DNA of 64,000 nt. Origin: Larix kaempferi. Taxonomy: Eukaryota; Streptophyta; Pinopsida; Pinales; Pinaceae. Below the pieces are notes generated by a model that had not been told where the DNA came from, made no database searches, and saw nothing but the letters and a program-made list of their open reading frames with translations. Positions 1 to 11,525 of the stretch are shown piece by piece. The translations under genes and the position numbers were made by a program. How positions within the stretch are numbered: the stretch's first letter is position 1; every line of letters starts with the position of its first letter. The DNA is taken from positions 5,036,501-5,100,500 of the forward strand of contig BSBM01000076.1 in NCBI GenBank assembly GCA_027924585.1, written 5' to 3'.

Positions 1-2579
1 TTAGTAGTCATCCTTTAGCCTAGCCCATTCAGTTTCAACCTTCACCCTTCACTAGCAAAATGGTCACAACTATGAAGTGAGTATGGTCTTGAAAGTCCGG
101 TCTGAGTCATAATAAATATTGAAAACACTTTATAATTGGTTATTAGATCGCTAGAGAAATGATTACTACTTGTTATAATTATCACTTGAATGATTTGTAG
201 AGCATGTTTAAACCTTTAACACTTGCAGCAGTTTGATGTTAGCCTAGGTCATATTATTGGTCACGTTGACTTGGTCAAACCTAGTTTAACCAAAGTCAAC
301 TACAAGACATGAGGTGGATAGACCTCAGATGATGCAGATAGATGATATGTGGTCTATTACAGGTCACCAGATGGTTCCATGCAGTGGTTACAGGTTTATG
401 ATGATGATTTGTGATTTTCAGCATTATTTGATCATTTACAAATTATTATTTTTTTATCTGTCTGGGCATATTGGATATTTTAAAGGATCATGCAGAGATC
501 CATAGGGTGTATGAGTACACACCTTAGATGGATTTGGGCTCTCTGAGTCCAATGAGATGGTTGGTTTTCAGTTCCGGGCAATTTATCATTCTGGTGCAGT
601 TTTGCCATGTTAAATGGCCTGTTAGAGCAGAGAGATGATATGAATTGTTTGCCTAGGGCGCTGTATGAGGAGGGGGTGGTCCAGCCACTTGATTTTACCA
701 TTATACCCCCCTCCCAGAGAGCCTGGTGGGCTCAGTTTGACAGCACAGGCACTCCAGGTATCAGTTTGGGCAGCTTCACAGTTATCGAGGCAGATTAAAA
801 ATGTTTAAATTGGCTACTGAGGAATTCGATTTGGGCTACAGAGGAAGGGAAATGGCATGGGATGAGTTTTGATGATGAGTGCGATGTCTTCCACCCCTTC
901 TCTAGCAGTTTCAGCGTTCAGTGGGCCCCACACCCATTTCTTCGGCACATTTCATGGTTTTCTGGAGCCTTTGGAGGCTCACAACTTTCCTAGAGGGGTA
1001 GGATTTGGTGCCTAGCTTGGTCATTAGATGTTATTGTGCCATGGGGACACACTTGGGGTGTTAGACATTACCCCCTAGACCCACCATGAGCTTTATTCAT
1101 GTTTATTTTATCACTTTGAGTGGGACCCCCTCTCGTAGGGGCGATTTGGTCCATTGATATGTTATATTTTTATATTTATCCATGTACTTTATGTTGATCT
1201 CATCTCAACCATAGATTAGAACATTATGATCTTTTAATCTTAGCCATACATTCAAAAGGTGGTTAGGTTTTTGGTATCTCTCCATCCTATTTAAAGGAGA
1301 GAGCTTCTCATTGTAAAGGGTCTTTGGCTCTTGGAATCTTGATAATAGAAAAACTTCTTGTGGATATTCTTGGGTTTGCTTTGCATCTGATGTTCTTCGA
1401 TGGTGATTGGAAAGTCTTTTGCATCCTAGCATTTGAGTGTTTGTGGTGATATCTATATTTTCGTGGAAACTTTGTCTTGTCTACAGGAGGGCGACTTCAC
1501 TTGGGCATTTTTGCAGGGATTCCTCAACCCGCTTGCTTGGCATCGCTTGTATCAAGGGGTTATCATTATTATTATTGTGATCTATGGTTTCATCTTGTTA
1601 TTTCTCTTGATGCATCAAATTTGATATTGTTGACATTTGTTGTGCAGGAGAAAGGGTGCATTGGCTTCCTTGGGCAAATCGATTTGCATAGAATACTCAT
1701 CCAAATCTTCTTAAATTGATTGGGAAGGCACAGATCATCATCATCAAGGCATCTACATGGATTTCTAGGTAAGATCCACAGGTTTGTTCTCCATTTCTTG
1801 GTTCCAATCCATTGGCATCATTTTTTTACTGTCAAAACCCTCACTATTTTATTTCGGAAAATTCCATGGATCAAACCCCTTGATCAATTGGAAAACCATT
1901 TCAGGGTATTTTCACTTGGACCAAACCCAAAGTGGGTTCTCCTAGGCGTCAAGGTTGGAGGACTCCACAAGTCCCAAATCCCAAGTCACTAATATCCTAA
2001 CCCTAGCGCACTTCCCCAACTGGCCAATTTTCTTGTGGTTTGATGCTGTCTCTGAGGCTTGTGTGTTCTGATATTGTCATCATCTTTCAAGTCTATCCAA
2101 AGGTACTAGATAGCCCCAATCCTGTTCCTAACCTCCTTGCATTGGACACGGTTCCCAAGGTAGTGGATATTTTCATCATTTGCTGGTACCTTGATTCTGG
2201 ATCTCATAATTAATCTCATAAGTCACTTGTATTTCCACATTGGATCAATTTCATATCTTATAAACCTCTTGATCCAACCCATAACTCACCTTGTGACTTT
2301 ATCTACAGATCGAGGGTTTACTTCACCTTACACCTTACTTTTTTCACAGTGTCTGATTTGATTTGGGGTCTTGGTCTGATCTCTCCTGTCGGGAGTAGAT
2401 CTGGGTCTCCCCCATTGTTGTCTTGGGCTAAGACAACATCAAGCAAAGATTGCCTCGATTGGCGTGACAACCATCCATTTGGGAGTCGAGGCTATCTTGG
2501 TTCACCTCTTCGGTTGCCCTTCCCCTCTACCATCCTTACGGATCCACCTTATAGGGGAAACTAAAGTTTGGTGATAACA
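1..2579 (+). repeat. L1: 5' LTR of gypsy element A (3' portion)
   Basis: The segment is the reverse complement of L2 (about 5455-8316) over nearly its whole length, for example the CTCCCGACAGGAGA motif near 2390-2405 versus 5637-5652. It ends GGTGATAACA at 2570-2579 and is followed by the PBS, which fixes it as the 5' LTR of a plus-strand element. It lacks the extra 288-bp unit present in L2. No protein-coding content is seen; short open frames here are not conserved between LTR copies. Confidence 0.88.
1288..1295 (+). promoter_or_regulatory. Putative TATA box of LTR L1
   Basis: TATTTAAA followed by GGAGAGAGCTTCTCATTGTAA. The same motif and its downstream bases occur at the matching place in L2, L5 and L7, and in shorter form in L3 and L6, so it is the best candidate for the core promoter of this family. 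That would put U3 upstream and about 1.3 kb of R-U5 downstream. Inference from conservation only. Confidence 0.5.
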
Positions 2580-2582
2580 TTT

Positions 2583-2600
2583 TGGCGTCGTTGCTAGGGA
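2583..2600 (+). other. Primer binding site, tRNA-Asp type
   Basis: TGGCGTCGTTGCTAGGGA starts four bases after the LTR. It matches the complement of the plant tRNA-Asp 3' end (TGGCGCCGTTGCCGGGGA) except at two or three positions, each a C to T or G to A change. tRNA-Asp-type PBS are known in Athila-like plant gypsy elements. Confidence 0.8.
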
Positions 2601-2995
2601 GGTAGAGGCTTACCTTCGGTGTTTGCGAGTGTCCGTGCGTTAATCCATATCTTATCACATCCGTTATTTTGCCTTGGTGATTGCATTTCTAATTCCATAA
2701 TTATTTCAATCACCATCTTAATTCACTCATCTCACCTCTCCTATGACATATTTCATTTCGGTGAATTACTTGTGTGGTTCACCTGGCTACTCCACCCCGC
2801 GACTCTACTAAGGACCGAACCCAACGTATTAATCTTAAGTTCTTAGAACGTCCTATAAATTTTGAAGGAATCCCTACAACATATACTCAGAATCGAAGAC
2901 AAATCAAAGAGAACTCATCCAATTTCTTTTGGAAGATTTCTAATCCTCCTTTGCTGAGTCATCTTTTTGGATCTCCTTCATCCTCATCTAATCCA

Positions 2996-3915
2996 ATGGC
3001 CGGAACAAACACTGGTGGAAACCAAAATGTTCCTCCTCCACAGAACCCTAGGATTTTTGGAAGGAAGGCTAAGCCATCTCCTTCAGATTTTTCCTAGATC
3101 CAAGGAGCCCCCCATGACATGCCTGAGAAGTCTTTTGAGAAAGTTCCCAAGTTTGATGGAGTGTCTGCTATCTCCATTGAAGATCATGTTGACAAAGTCT
3201 TGGAACACATGGAAGCATATGGAGCATCTGATGAAGATGTCTTCATGAGGGGCCTTCTGGCATCTTTGGAAGGAGATGCCCGGAAGTGGTTTGATAGATT
3301 TCCCGCTTCGTCCATTGATGGATATGACAATTTTGTCACGAAGCTGAGTAGTGAGTGGTCCGAAAGTTAGATGGGAAATTCCTCTTGCATCAACTATTTG
3401 ATATCAAGAAGAAAGAGAATGAAACAGTCCATGAGTTTAATATAAGATTTGATAAGACTGTAGCCAACATCCTTGAAGAAATCAAACCGAAAGATCAAGC
3501 AATTGTCATTCATTATTTGAATGCATTTGAAGGATGGCTTGGATCTCACGTAAAGGATAAGAATCCCAATGACTTAAAGACCGCTCAATTCAATGTGAAG
3601 ATGGCTGAGCAGAATGCAGCATCTATGGGTGAGCAAATTTTTTTCGATCACTTTGCCCCATCCACCTCTAGATCTGACCCGAAGCTTCGAAAGCCTAAGG
3701 AACCTGTGAGCGAGCCAAAGGAAGCAAAGGATACGTTAGAAACCATGCAAGAGATGATGAGACAACTAACTGTCCTGACTAAGAGTGTCACAAATTTTCA
3801 TGATCCTGAGAGACATAGAAACCCTTATGGCCCCAAACCTTATTGGAACAACAATAGAAGGCTTGAGGGAGATAATAATATACGACGACCTGAATATCCA
3901 AAAAATTCTTATTAG
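2996..3915 (+). pseudogene. Ty3/gypsy gag (capsid region), disrupted
   Basis: Structural Gag protein forming the virus-like particle. The likely start is the ATG at 2996 (MAGTNTGG...). The retrotransposon gag domain is visible as FDGVSAISIEDHVDKVLEHM, then GDARKWFDRFPASSI and, in another frame, KLDGKFLLHQLFDIKKKENE and TVHEFNIRFDKTV. The frame is broken three times: a TAG at 3095-3097 where the related gag at 23.4 kb has glutamate, a frameshift near 3355-3370, and a TAG at 3913-3915 just before the protease part. No CCHC zinc knuckle is seen; the C-terminus is rich in Asn, Arg and Pro. The closest relative in the window is the minus-strand gag at 22822-23481. Confidence 0.85.
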
Positions 3916-3921
3916 AAGAAT

Positions 3922-5454
3922 GTGAATTGGTGTGATGAAGCAGAAGAAGAGCCTTCTGACACCAATTATCCTGATGATCAACATGATAACATCAATTTTA
4001 TAAATGACTTATCTTATGACGATGATTTTGGAAGAATTCTCTTAGAAGAAGAGCCATGGGAGCAAGAAGATGTAAATGATGAACCTAGCTCCTCATGTTG
4101 TGCCATAAATCTCCCTGAACCTAAAGAACAACCAAAGATTCAAATCTATAAACGAAGAAATGATTCCCAACCTTCTTTCCTAGACAAACGCAATGTAATT
4201 AATGAGGATAAAAAGGTAGAAGAAGATTTTTCCATAGGTGATTATAATTTGAATATTGATAAGAAGAAAGAATTGGGCAAAATAATGTATAATATCCCTG
4301 TCACCGAGTTGATGAAAGTGCCCTCAGTAAGAAGCCAAGTAGAGGAGTTCTTTGATGGCATTGACCAAGAAAAGACTCCTGAGTTTGTCTTGGAATCCTG
4401 TCATATACAGAGTCTTAGTGGAACACAACCTAGAAAAGTTGAAAAGGATCCACCTATTAACATCCATTCGGCCATTTATGAAAGAAAGAACGGTGGTCAC
4501 CCTCCCTTTTACCTTACCTTACACATTCAGAACATGCTCCTGCATAATTGCATGTTGGATTCCAGAGCAGCCATGAATGTTATGCCTTTACATGTTATGA
4601 AGGAAATGGGATTAGAAGTGACTATACCTTATGGAAATGTCCGTGGTATAGACTCTAGACGTGTACAGTCTTATGGTTTGATCAAGAACCTTAGGGCTGA
4701 TCTGTTTGCATGTTCAAACATTTCCACTATGATGGATGTAGTTGTTATTGATTTGCCCCCAGCATATGGAATGCTCTTGTCTAGGAAATGGGCAGCTGGT
4801 CTAGGTGGATACCTTATGATGGATCTCTCATATATCTGTGTTCCAAACTCTGACGGTGCCTTAATTAGGGTTAACAGAGAACCTTGCTATGATAAGCATT
4901 TGGAAACTTTTGAGGAAGGGATTAAAAACACATACGGGGATGAATTATTAAATAATGCTAAAACTAATGTTGTGGAAGATGAAAATGAACTTTGGGAGAG
5001 AGAACAAGTTGAAAGCATATTCATGATGATGGGAGATATTGATTCTTCAGATGAAGAAGATCAAATAGCTGAAATTGCTAGGAGAATTAATTTGGAGTTG
5101 CTTAGGAATGAGTTTGCTGAAGAAATAGAAGAATTGAGAAGAAATGAAAGTCAACCTCAGGGTCAAGAACAAATTAATGCATTAAATCAAGAACTAGTAA
5201 TGGAAAATCCTACACCTGAAGTTGATGAGTTTGATGATATTAGACGTGGTGAGAGAATTCCAAGAATTGTAAGTGAGTGGTTTTCCTTAATTGACCATAA
5301 TATAGAGAGGGAAAGTCAAGGTCTTGAGCTAATTGCCCCATGGGAAAATCGTCCTGAGTTAGCTGTTGTAGTTGAAGCTAATGATGAAGCCAACGGTTCC
5401 CATTACTCTGATGTCACTGATTCCTTATCTCATTTATCTATAGAAGATGGTAAC
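3922..5454 (+). pseudogene. Gypsy protease followed by acidic repeat-bearing linker
   Basis: In frame with the last part of gag. Residues about 165-330 form a retropepsin-like domain: MLHNCMLDSRAAMNVMPLHV, then VVVIDLPPAYGMLLSRKWAAG and LGGYLMMDLSYICVPNSDGA. The catalytic triplet expected as Asp-Ser-Gly reads Asp-Ser-Arg (codon AGA at 4564-4566, one transition from GGA), so the enzyme is probably dead. From about 4910 the frame continues into a Glu/Asp-rich, coiled-coil-like stretch (RRINLELLRNEFAEEIEELR) and then a block DDIRRGER...EWFSLIDHN...GLELIAPWENRP that is duplicated in element B. RT is absent. Reading through 5455 into the LTR to a stop at 5506-5508 is an artefact of the insertion. 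Confidence 0.8.
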
Positions 5455-6742
5455 TGTTATCACCAATCTTGTAGTTGTCCCTATAGATGGATCCAAGGTG
5501 GATGGTAGAGGGGACATGCAACTAAAGTGGTGAACCAAGAGAGCCTTAGTTCCTAAAAGGATGGTTGTCACGCCAACCAAGGCACTCTTCGCTTTAACTA
5601 TCAAAGCCAATATAGCAAGGGGGAGACCCAGATCTACTCCCGACAGGAGAGATCAACCCAATCACCAGATCAAATCAATTAAGTGAAGTACGTAGGGTGA
5701 CAGGTATGGAACCCTAGAATTAAGGAAGTAGGACCACTGTGGAGGCTTAAGAAAGGTGTGAAATAATAAGGAAAGATAACACACAGTGATTCTATAATTA
5801 GGTATGATTCCAGGATTCAAAGCTAGTTCAAAATGGCCAAAATCAACTGCCTTGGGAAACGTGACCCTTAAAACAGGGAAAGTACCCCAAAACGTAGATC
5901 TGACAGTTAGGGCTTTCTAGCTATATGCTTGATGAAGGGATGTGACGATTTCTAAGTGTGCAAGCAACCAAACAAGGATCAACCAACAGGAAAACAGGGC
6001 AAGCCAGGAAAGTCGTGAGGGCTTGGAGAGATCAGTGCCTTGGGGTTTGGGCTTATGGAGTCACCCAAGTAAGACGTTTTTGAGAACCCACTTCACAATG
6101 TGCCCGATCTACAATACCCAGAAAGGATTTGCCAAATGACCAAGGGATTTGATCAATAGAATTTTAGTTGATTTTAAACGAGGGTTTTAAGTAACTTTGA
6201 CAAATGGATAGATCAATGGAATGAGCAACTTACCTTGAGATCATACCTGAGTGATGGAAGTGCTTGCCATGTTGTTGAGGAATGTCCCCGCAGAGATCAA
6301 ATGGGAGATCTTCGATTTTTGTTGCCCCGATGAGATGCCCTAGCTCCACACGTGCGCCCTCCTCTTCCTGTCAAACCAAGGAAATCGATTCAATCAGTAA
6401 GATCAAGAATGGAGGAAATACAAGCAAAAGCAAATGATAACATGAAGTAGAAGGTACAAAGACAATAATACTCCCTGTTACCGACGAAGAGACCCCAAAG
6501 AAGAGGCAGGGAGAGTCTCCCCTACCAATGCGACCTCCTTGAAGCAAATCGACCTCCACCTGTAGATGAAAAATACATGGAACAAAATGATAGCAAGATA
6601 ATCTCCAATAACCCATTGCAAAGGAAGAACAAACAGTCGAACTCCAATAGCAATCACCACCACAAGACAAGTACATGCAATAATAATTTTCTATTCCAAT
6701 AATCCAGAGCCAAAAGTCCCTTTACAATGAGGATCTCTCTCC

Positions 6743-6750
6743 TTTAAATA
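6743..6750 (-). promoter_or_regulatory. Putative TATA box of L2, first copy
   Basis: TATTTAAA on the minus strand followed by GGAGAGAG, the conserved motif of the LTR family. It lies in the left unit of the 288-bp duplication, which is the downstream unit in LTR orientation. Confidence 0.45.
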
Positions 6751-7030
6751 GGATGGAGAGACACCAAAACCCTAACCACCTTTTGAATGGATGGCTAAGA
6801 TTAAAAGATCAAAGAGATCTACCTCCTTGAAGCAAATCGACCTCCACCTGTAGATGAAAAATACATGGAACAAAATGATAGCAAGATAATCTCCAATAAC
6901 CCATTGCAAAGGAAGAACAAACAGTCGAACTCCAATAGCAATCACCACCACAAGACAAGTAGATGCAATAATAATTTTCTATTCCAATAATCCAGAGCCA
7001 AAAGTCCCTTTACAATGAGGAGATCTCTCC

Positions 7031-7038
7031 TTTAAATA
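7031..7038 (-). promoter_or_regulatory. Putative TATA box of L2, second copy
   Basis: Same motif exactly 288 bases from the first, in the right unit (upstream in LTR orientation). Transcripts could start from either copy. Confidence 0.45.
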
Positions 7039-10000
7039 GGATGGAGAGACACCAAAACCCTAACCACCTTTTGAATGGATGGCTAAGATTAAAAGATCAA
7101 AGAGATCTAATCAATGGTTGAGATGAGCTCAACATAAAGTACATGGATCAATATAACAATATAATACATCAATGGACCAAATCATCCTAGGAGAGGAGGT
7201 CCCACCAAATGTCAATGATAATACATAACATCTAGCTCATGGTGGGTCTAAGGGATCATGACTTGCCTCCCTAGTGTGTCCCCATGGCACAATAACATAA
7301 AATAACCAATCTAGACACCAAATCGTGCCTCTCTGGGAAAGTCGTGAGCCTTAGGAGGCTCCAGAAAACCATAAAAAGTGTCGGAAAGATGAGTGTAGGC
7401 CCCACTGAAAGCTGAAACTGCTAGAGAAGATGTGGAAGACATCCAACTCATCATCAAAACTCATCCCATGCCAATCCCTTGCCTCAATAGCTCAAATCGA
7501 ATCCTTCAGTAGCCATTTTTACCATTTTTAATTTGCCTTGGGAAGTGTGAAACTGCCTAAACTGCCTCCTGGAGTGCCTGTGCTGTCAGGGTGAGCCCAC
7601 CAGGCTCTCTAGGAGGGGGGTAATATGGTACTAACAAGTGGCTGGACCACCCCCTCCATGCACAGCGCCCTAGGCAAACCAGTCAAATCCAACCTCTGCT
7701 CTGACAAGTCATCTGACATGCCAAAACTGCACTAGGATAGCCAACTGAGGCCAATCATCACTATAACTCCCCAGAACTGAAAACAGATTGTCTCATTGGA
7801 CTCAGAGAGCCCAAATCCATCTAAGGTGTGTACTCATACACCCTATGGATCTCTGCATGATCATATAAAATATCCAATGTACCTGACAGACCCAAATAAT
7901 AATGATCTGTAAAAGTGTTGAAAAGCACAAATCATCATCATAAGCCTGAAACCACTACATAGAACCATCTGGTGACTTGTACCAGACCATATATCATATC
8001 TTTGCATCATCTGAGGCCTGCCACCTCATGTCCTGCGGTTGAACCAAGTCAACATGACCCAAAATATAACTCAGGCCATCATCAAACTGCTGCAAGTGTC
8101 AAAGGTTAAAACATGCTCTACAATTCATTCGAGTAACAATTATAACAAGAAGTAATCATTTACTGGCGATCTAAAACCAAATATAAATAAGGCTTTTAAT
8201 TATTATTATGACTCAAACTAGACTTTCAAGACCATACTCACTTCATAGTTGTGACCAATTTGCTAGTGAAGGGTGAGGGCTAAAAATTAAAAGGCTAGGC
8301 TAGGGGATGACTACTGACTTGACATTGTGACACTTTGGAAATGGAAAGGGAATACACACTCTAGCATATGCTGAACAAGCAGTAACATGGGGGATGGCAG
8401 TGTCTCACAAATAGGTAAGTTGTTTAAAGAGTGCTTATTCAACTTAGGCATCATGTCTACTTTTTAAGATGATCCAAGTTCATTAGGATCCATTGATTTC
8501 ACTTCATGGCCTTTTTGGCCTACATAACCCTTCGGATCTCAGGTGTACTAAGAAGCACCACTAATTGCAGCTTGCATCCAGGGCATGTTTATACATATAC
8601 ATAAGGTCAACAATCGCTTAGATATAGAGTTTAAGAACCATTGCTTTTTGGACCTTTCTTATACTCTTCAAGGAGTATTTATAGATTTTTATTGCTCTTT
8701 CCCTTTACTCACGTGTGTTGAAAAACACATTCTAGAGTTTACAATTTCCTTGGGTGAATTTACATAAGCTTCCATAAGTAGTACATGAGCTTTCAGTTTT
8801 AGCCAACACATCTTAATTGACTACGGGGACTTCGTACTAGTGCCAAACATCGGGACAACTGACCAGAATGATTTAGGACTACAATCCAACTCACCAAAGG
8901 CAAGTTTTGTCACCAACTTAGAGTCGAGACACAAGCATCAGGGAAGCTCATCCAACATAGAGGCTAAAGCGGGGGAAGGTCCTCCATGCCACTAGTTAAG
9001 TAGTAAGTCAGGGTAATAAACAAACTGGTAGGTAATGGATGGGTGAAGACAGTGAATAAATGGGACCGACACTAGCAAGCCAAGGATGGTGGGAATGATC
9101 ACCTTTATTCTCCCTAGGGACGGTAAAACCAATGAGTATGGATAGTGAACATCTAATTCTGAGTGGGGACAATATAATATATATAAAGATACAACCAGGT
9201 CCACATATCTATATGATCGCTAGATCATGATACTAAATGCTAAGACATGCTACAAGAATGAATATAAAAGCAGTTTAACCATAACACAAGAATATACCTG
9301 CTGAGTCATATACCTGAATGCACATAATCTGAACCAACATTTGTCCTTTGAAACTGCTGCTGTAACTCTGGGCAATACTGACTGCTCTGTATAAATGGCT
9401 AAATGGCTACATCGGTCATCTCTCTGAGTGTCCTGAAACTCAGTCATGGCATGGGGAATAAAACTGCTGTCCATAGTATAATCATGATCCATAATAGATG
9501 CTCATCTCAGCATCTCAAATGTAACGGAATTGGTTGAAAAGTGTACTGGAATCTGAAAAATAATGTATGGTATCCCGACTACTATATATGTGATAACATC
9601 CGGCTCCAGCTGGGACAAGTGCTCTGCTGAAAAGAGCGCTTGAGAACCTCAGAATCTCTAGTCCTTGCACTCTGCTACTCGTATCCTCAATCCAGCACTC
9701 TAGCTCTGCAACTGCTACCAGCATATCACCTGTTATCTGCAAAATGGCCAGAGCTATACCAAACTCATAGGCCGAATGTCAGTACAATGCATGTATATAC
9801 ATAAATCTCAAAATAACATTACTGAAACTGAAATGCATGAAATATAAATGTAGAAAATAAATCTAATCTACTGACATAACTTGAAAAGTTTTATTTTATT
9901 GTGCAGGAAAAGAAAAAGGCACGTACTCAGGACTACACTACGAGCTTCAAAAAGTGAGCTTAGGAAAAGACAAAAGGTGCCAGACTCAATGGCTGAAAAG

Positions 10001-10076
10001 ACTAACTACTGCCCAAGGAGGCTTATTTGGTTCCTACCTACCCTAATCTACCAGGCAAGGCAGGCACAGAAGACCA

Positions 10077-10432
10077 CTAAGTGAGGTCAGGGATATAATC
10101 CCTCAACTCCCTTTGGTTGACAGGAAGTAATATATGTCGTCCACTACCAGTAGTCAAGAAACACATATCACCAAAGCACTGCTCTACTGTGAATGGTCCA
10201 ACCCAAAGATCATCAGCCTGTCCAGATTTGATATGCAGTAAATGGTTCGGAATAACTACTTGACTTCCTGTAGGAAATCTATTCATGTTGATAGACTTAG
10301 GAACAACTCCAATGTTCCGTATAGGCATAGGGTGGATTTCAGCAAGGTTTTGCGGTTGCGGGGTGAAAATGTGTGAATTCCTCCTAGGAGGAACTGCATT
10401 GACTCTAGGTAGACCACCATCAATAGAAATGG
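10077..10432 (-). pseudogene. Integrase C-terminal-like tail of gypsy element B
   Basis: The reading frame ends at 10077 and contains FPTGSQVVIPNHLLHIKSGQ, then DDLWVGPFTVEQCFGDMCFL and LPVNQRELRDYIPD. The pattern of a basic stretch, DDLW.GP, a variable hairpin and a final PVN...L..Y is that of the C-terminal domain of plant Ty3/gypsy integrases. The HHCC zinc finger and the DDE catalytic core that should precede it are absent; instead the linker shared with element A lies upstream. Assignment rests on pattern similarity, so moderate confidence. Confidence 0.55.
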
Positions 10433-10885
10433 CTATCCTACCAACAAGGACTTCTTGAATCTCTCTTCTCGTCTCTTGGACTTTTCACTTGGCTCATCCT
10501 CATGAGGAGACACTACATTTTTGACAACTTCTCCTACAGTCCAGAAATCTCTGTGTTCTTCCAAGGGTGGTGGCTCATGGGATATGATAGTATTACGACT
10601 AGAGCCTTCCCCTGAAGGAACTGGAATGCGCATATTTTCCAACCCAGTGGAAACTAACTCAGAATGAGATGTCGAAGAACTAGGAATGTGAGAAAGATCA
10701 TGACTATGATGACTAGATGACTCAGGCGGTAGAAGAAAATTAGGGACATGAGGGTATGTAGATAAAACATTGTTTTGAGGCTCTGAAGGAGTTTGAAAAA
10801 TAGCAAGATTGTTTAAATTAAAATCTCCTTCAGGTGCATCATTAATTAAGGCATCCTCTTCCCAACTTAAACAATTATCATGAAT
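10433..10885 (-). pseudogene. Ser/Pro-rich segment of gypsy element B
   Basis: Partly open on the minus strand (for instance MENMRIPVPSGEGSSRN... ending near 10433) and rich in Ser, Pro, His and Glu, with stop codons between pieces, including one directly after the linker near 10886. It joins the linker to the integrase-like tail. No domain recognised; it may have been a spacer in the ancestral polyprotein. Confidence 0.45.
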
Positions 10886-11525
10886 TCAATTTAGATTACC
10901 ATCTTCTAAGGATAGGTGAGACAAGGAATCATCCACATCAGAATAGTGGGATACCTTGGATTCCTCATTGACTTCATCCACAACAACTGTCACAGGACGG
11001 TTTTCCCATGGATAAATAAGTGCAAGCCCTTGGCTTTCCCTTTCTCTATTATGGTCAGTTAGGGCAAACCACTCTCTAACAGTAAAAGCAATTCTCTCAC
11101 CATGCCTAATGTCATCAAACTCATCAACTACAGGGACAGGATCCTCAATATTATTTTCTTCAACATTTGTTTGCTCAGAATGATTCTCCCATGGGAGGGT
11201 GGGTTCCAGACCTTGATTCTGCCTTAATATATTATTATCAATAAGTGCATTGAATTCTCTAACTGATCTGGGCAAACGTTCACCTCTTCTGATATCATTT
11301 AAATCATCATCAACTTCCCCAGGTGTTTGATTTTCAATAACTTGTTCTTGATTTATTACATTATTCTGTTCTTAAACCTGAGATTGATTTTCATTTCTTC
11401 TCAATTCTTCTATTTCTTCAGCAAATTCATTTCTAAGCAAATCCAAATTTATCCTTCTAGCAAGCTCAACTATCTGCTCTTCTTCAAAAGAAGAGTTAGA
11501 ATCTGGTATTTGAGATCGAGTATGA
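10886..11525 (-). pseudogene. Acidic linker of gypsy element B with two repeat blocks
   Basis: Homologous to the end of the element A frame. In order on the minus strand: a coiled-coil-like RRINLDLLRNEFAEEIEELR, a stop near 11372, then two blocks of one motif, LNDIRRGER...PWENH and FDDIRHGER...PWENRP, spaced about 61 residues apart, then HYSDVDDSLSHLSLEDGN. Element A has a single block. Function unknown; the motif is not one I recognise from standard gag or pol domains. Confidence 0.65.

Larger units (their letters stand above)
1..5454 (+). mobile_element. Ty3/gypsy element A (5' LTR, PBS, gag, protease, linker), cut off at its 3' side
   Basis: An LTR end at 2579 is followed at once by a tRNA-Asp-type primer binding site, then gag and a retropepsin-like domain, all on the plus strand. 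After the protease the frame runs into an acidic, repeat-bearing linker instead of reverse transcriptase. At 5455 the reading is broken by the LTR of element B, which lies in the opposite orientation; the five bases before it, GTAAC, are a candidate target duplication. The left end of the LTR is outside the window. The order gag-protease and the PBS are typical of Ty3/gypsy; absence of RT is a property of this copy and, judged with element B, of the family. Confidence 0.85.
6533..7108 (-). repeat. 288-bp tandem duplication inside LTR L2
   Basis: Two head-to-tail copies, 6533-6820 and 6821-7108, differ at only a few positions (for example GTACATGC versus GTAGATGC). L1, L5 and L7 carry one copy. 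Each copy includes the putative TATA motif, so the core promoter of this LTR is doubled. Confidence 0.9.
5455..9598 (-). repeat. L2: complete 4144-bp gypsy LTR (3' LTR of element B)
   Basis: Both ends are intact: TGTTATCAC at 5455 and GTGATAACA ending at 9598, a nine-base terminal inverted repeat. Its right neighbour is the minus-strand integrase tail, so on that strand it is the 3' LTR. The left flank GTAAC is not repeated at 9599, in agreement with this being one LTR of a larger element rather than a solo LTR. A 288-bp tandem duplication lies at 6533-7108. No protein is encoded. Confidence 0.88.

Noticed and set aside
1-9598. The L1/L2 inverted arrangement as a giant DNA transposon with terminal inverted repeats
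   Set aside because: A PBS directly follows L1 and a minus-strand integrase-like tail directly follows L2, so these are LTRs of two separate elements in opposite orientation.
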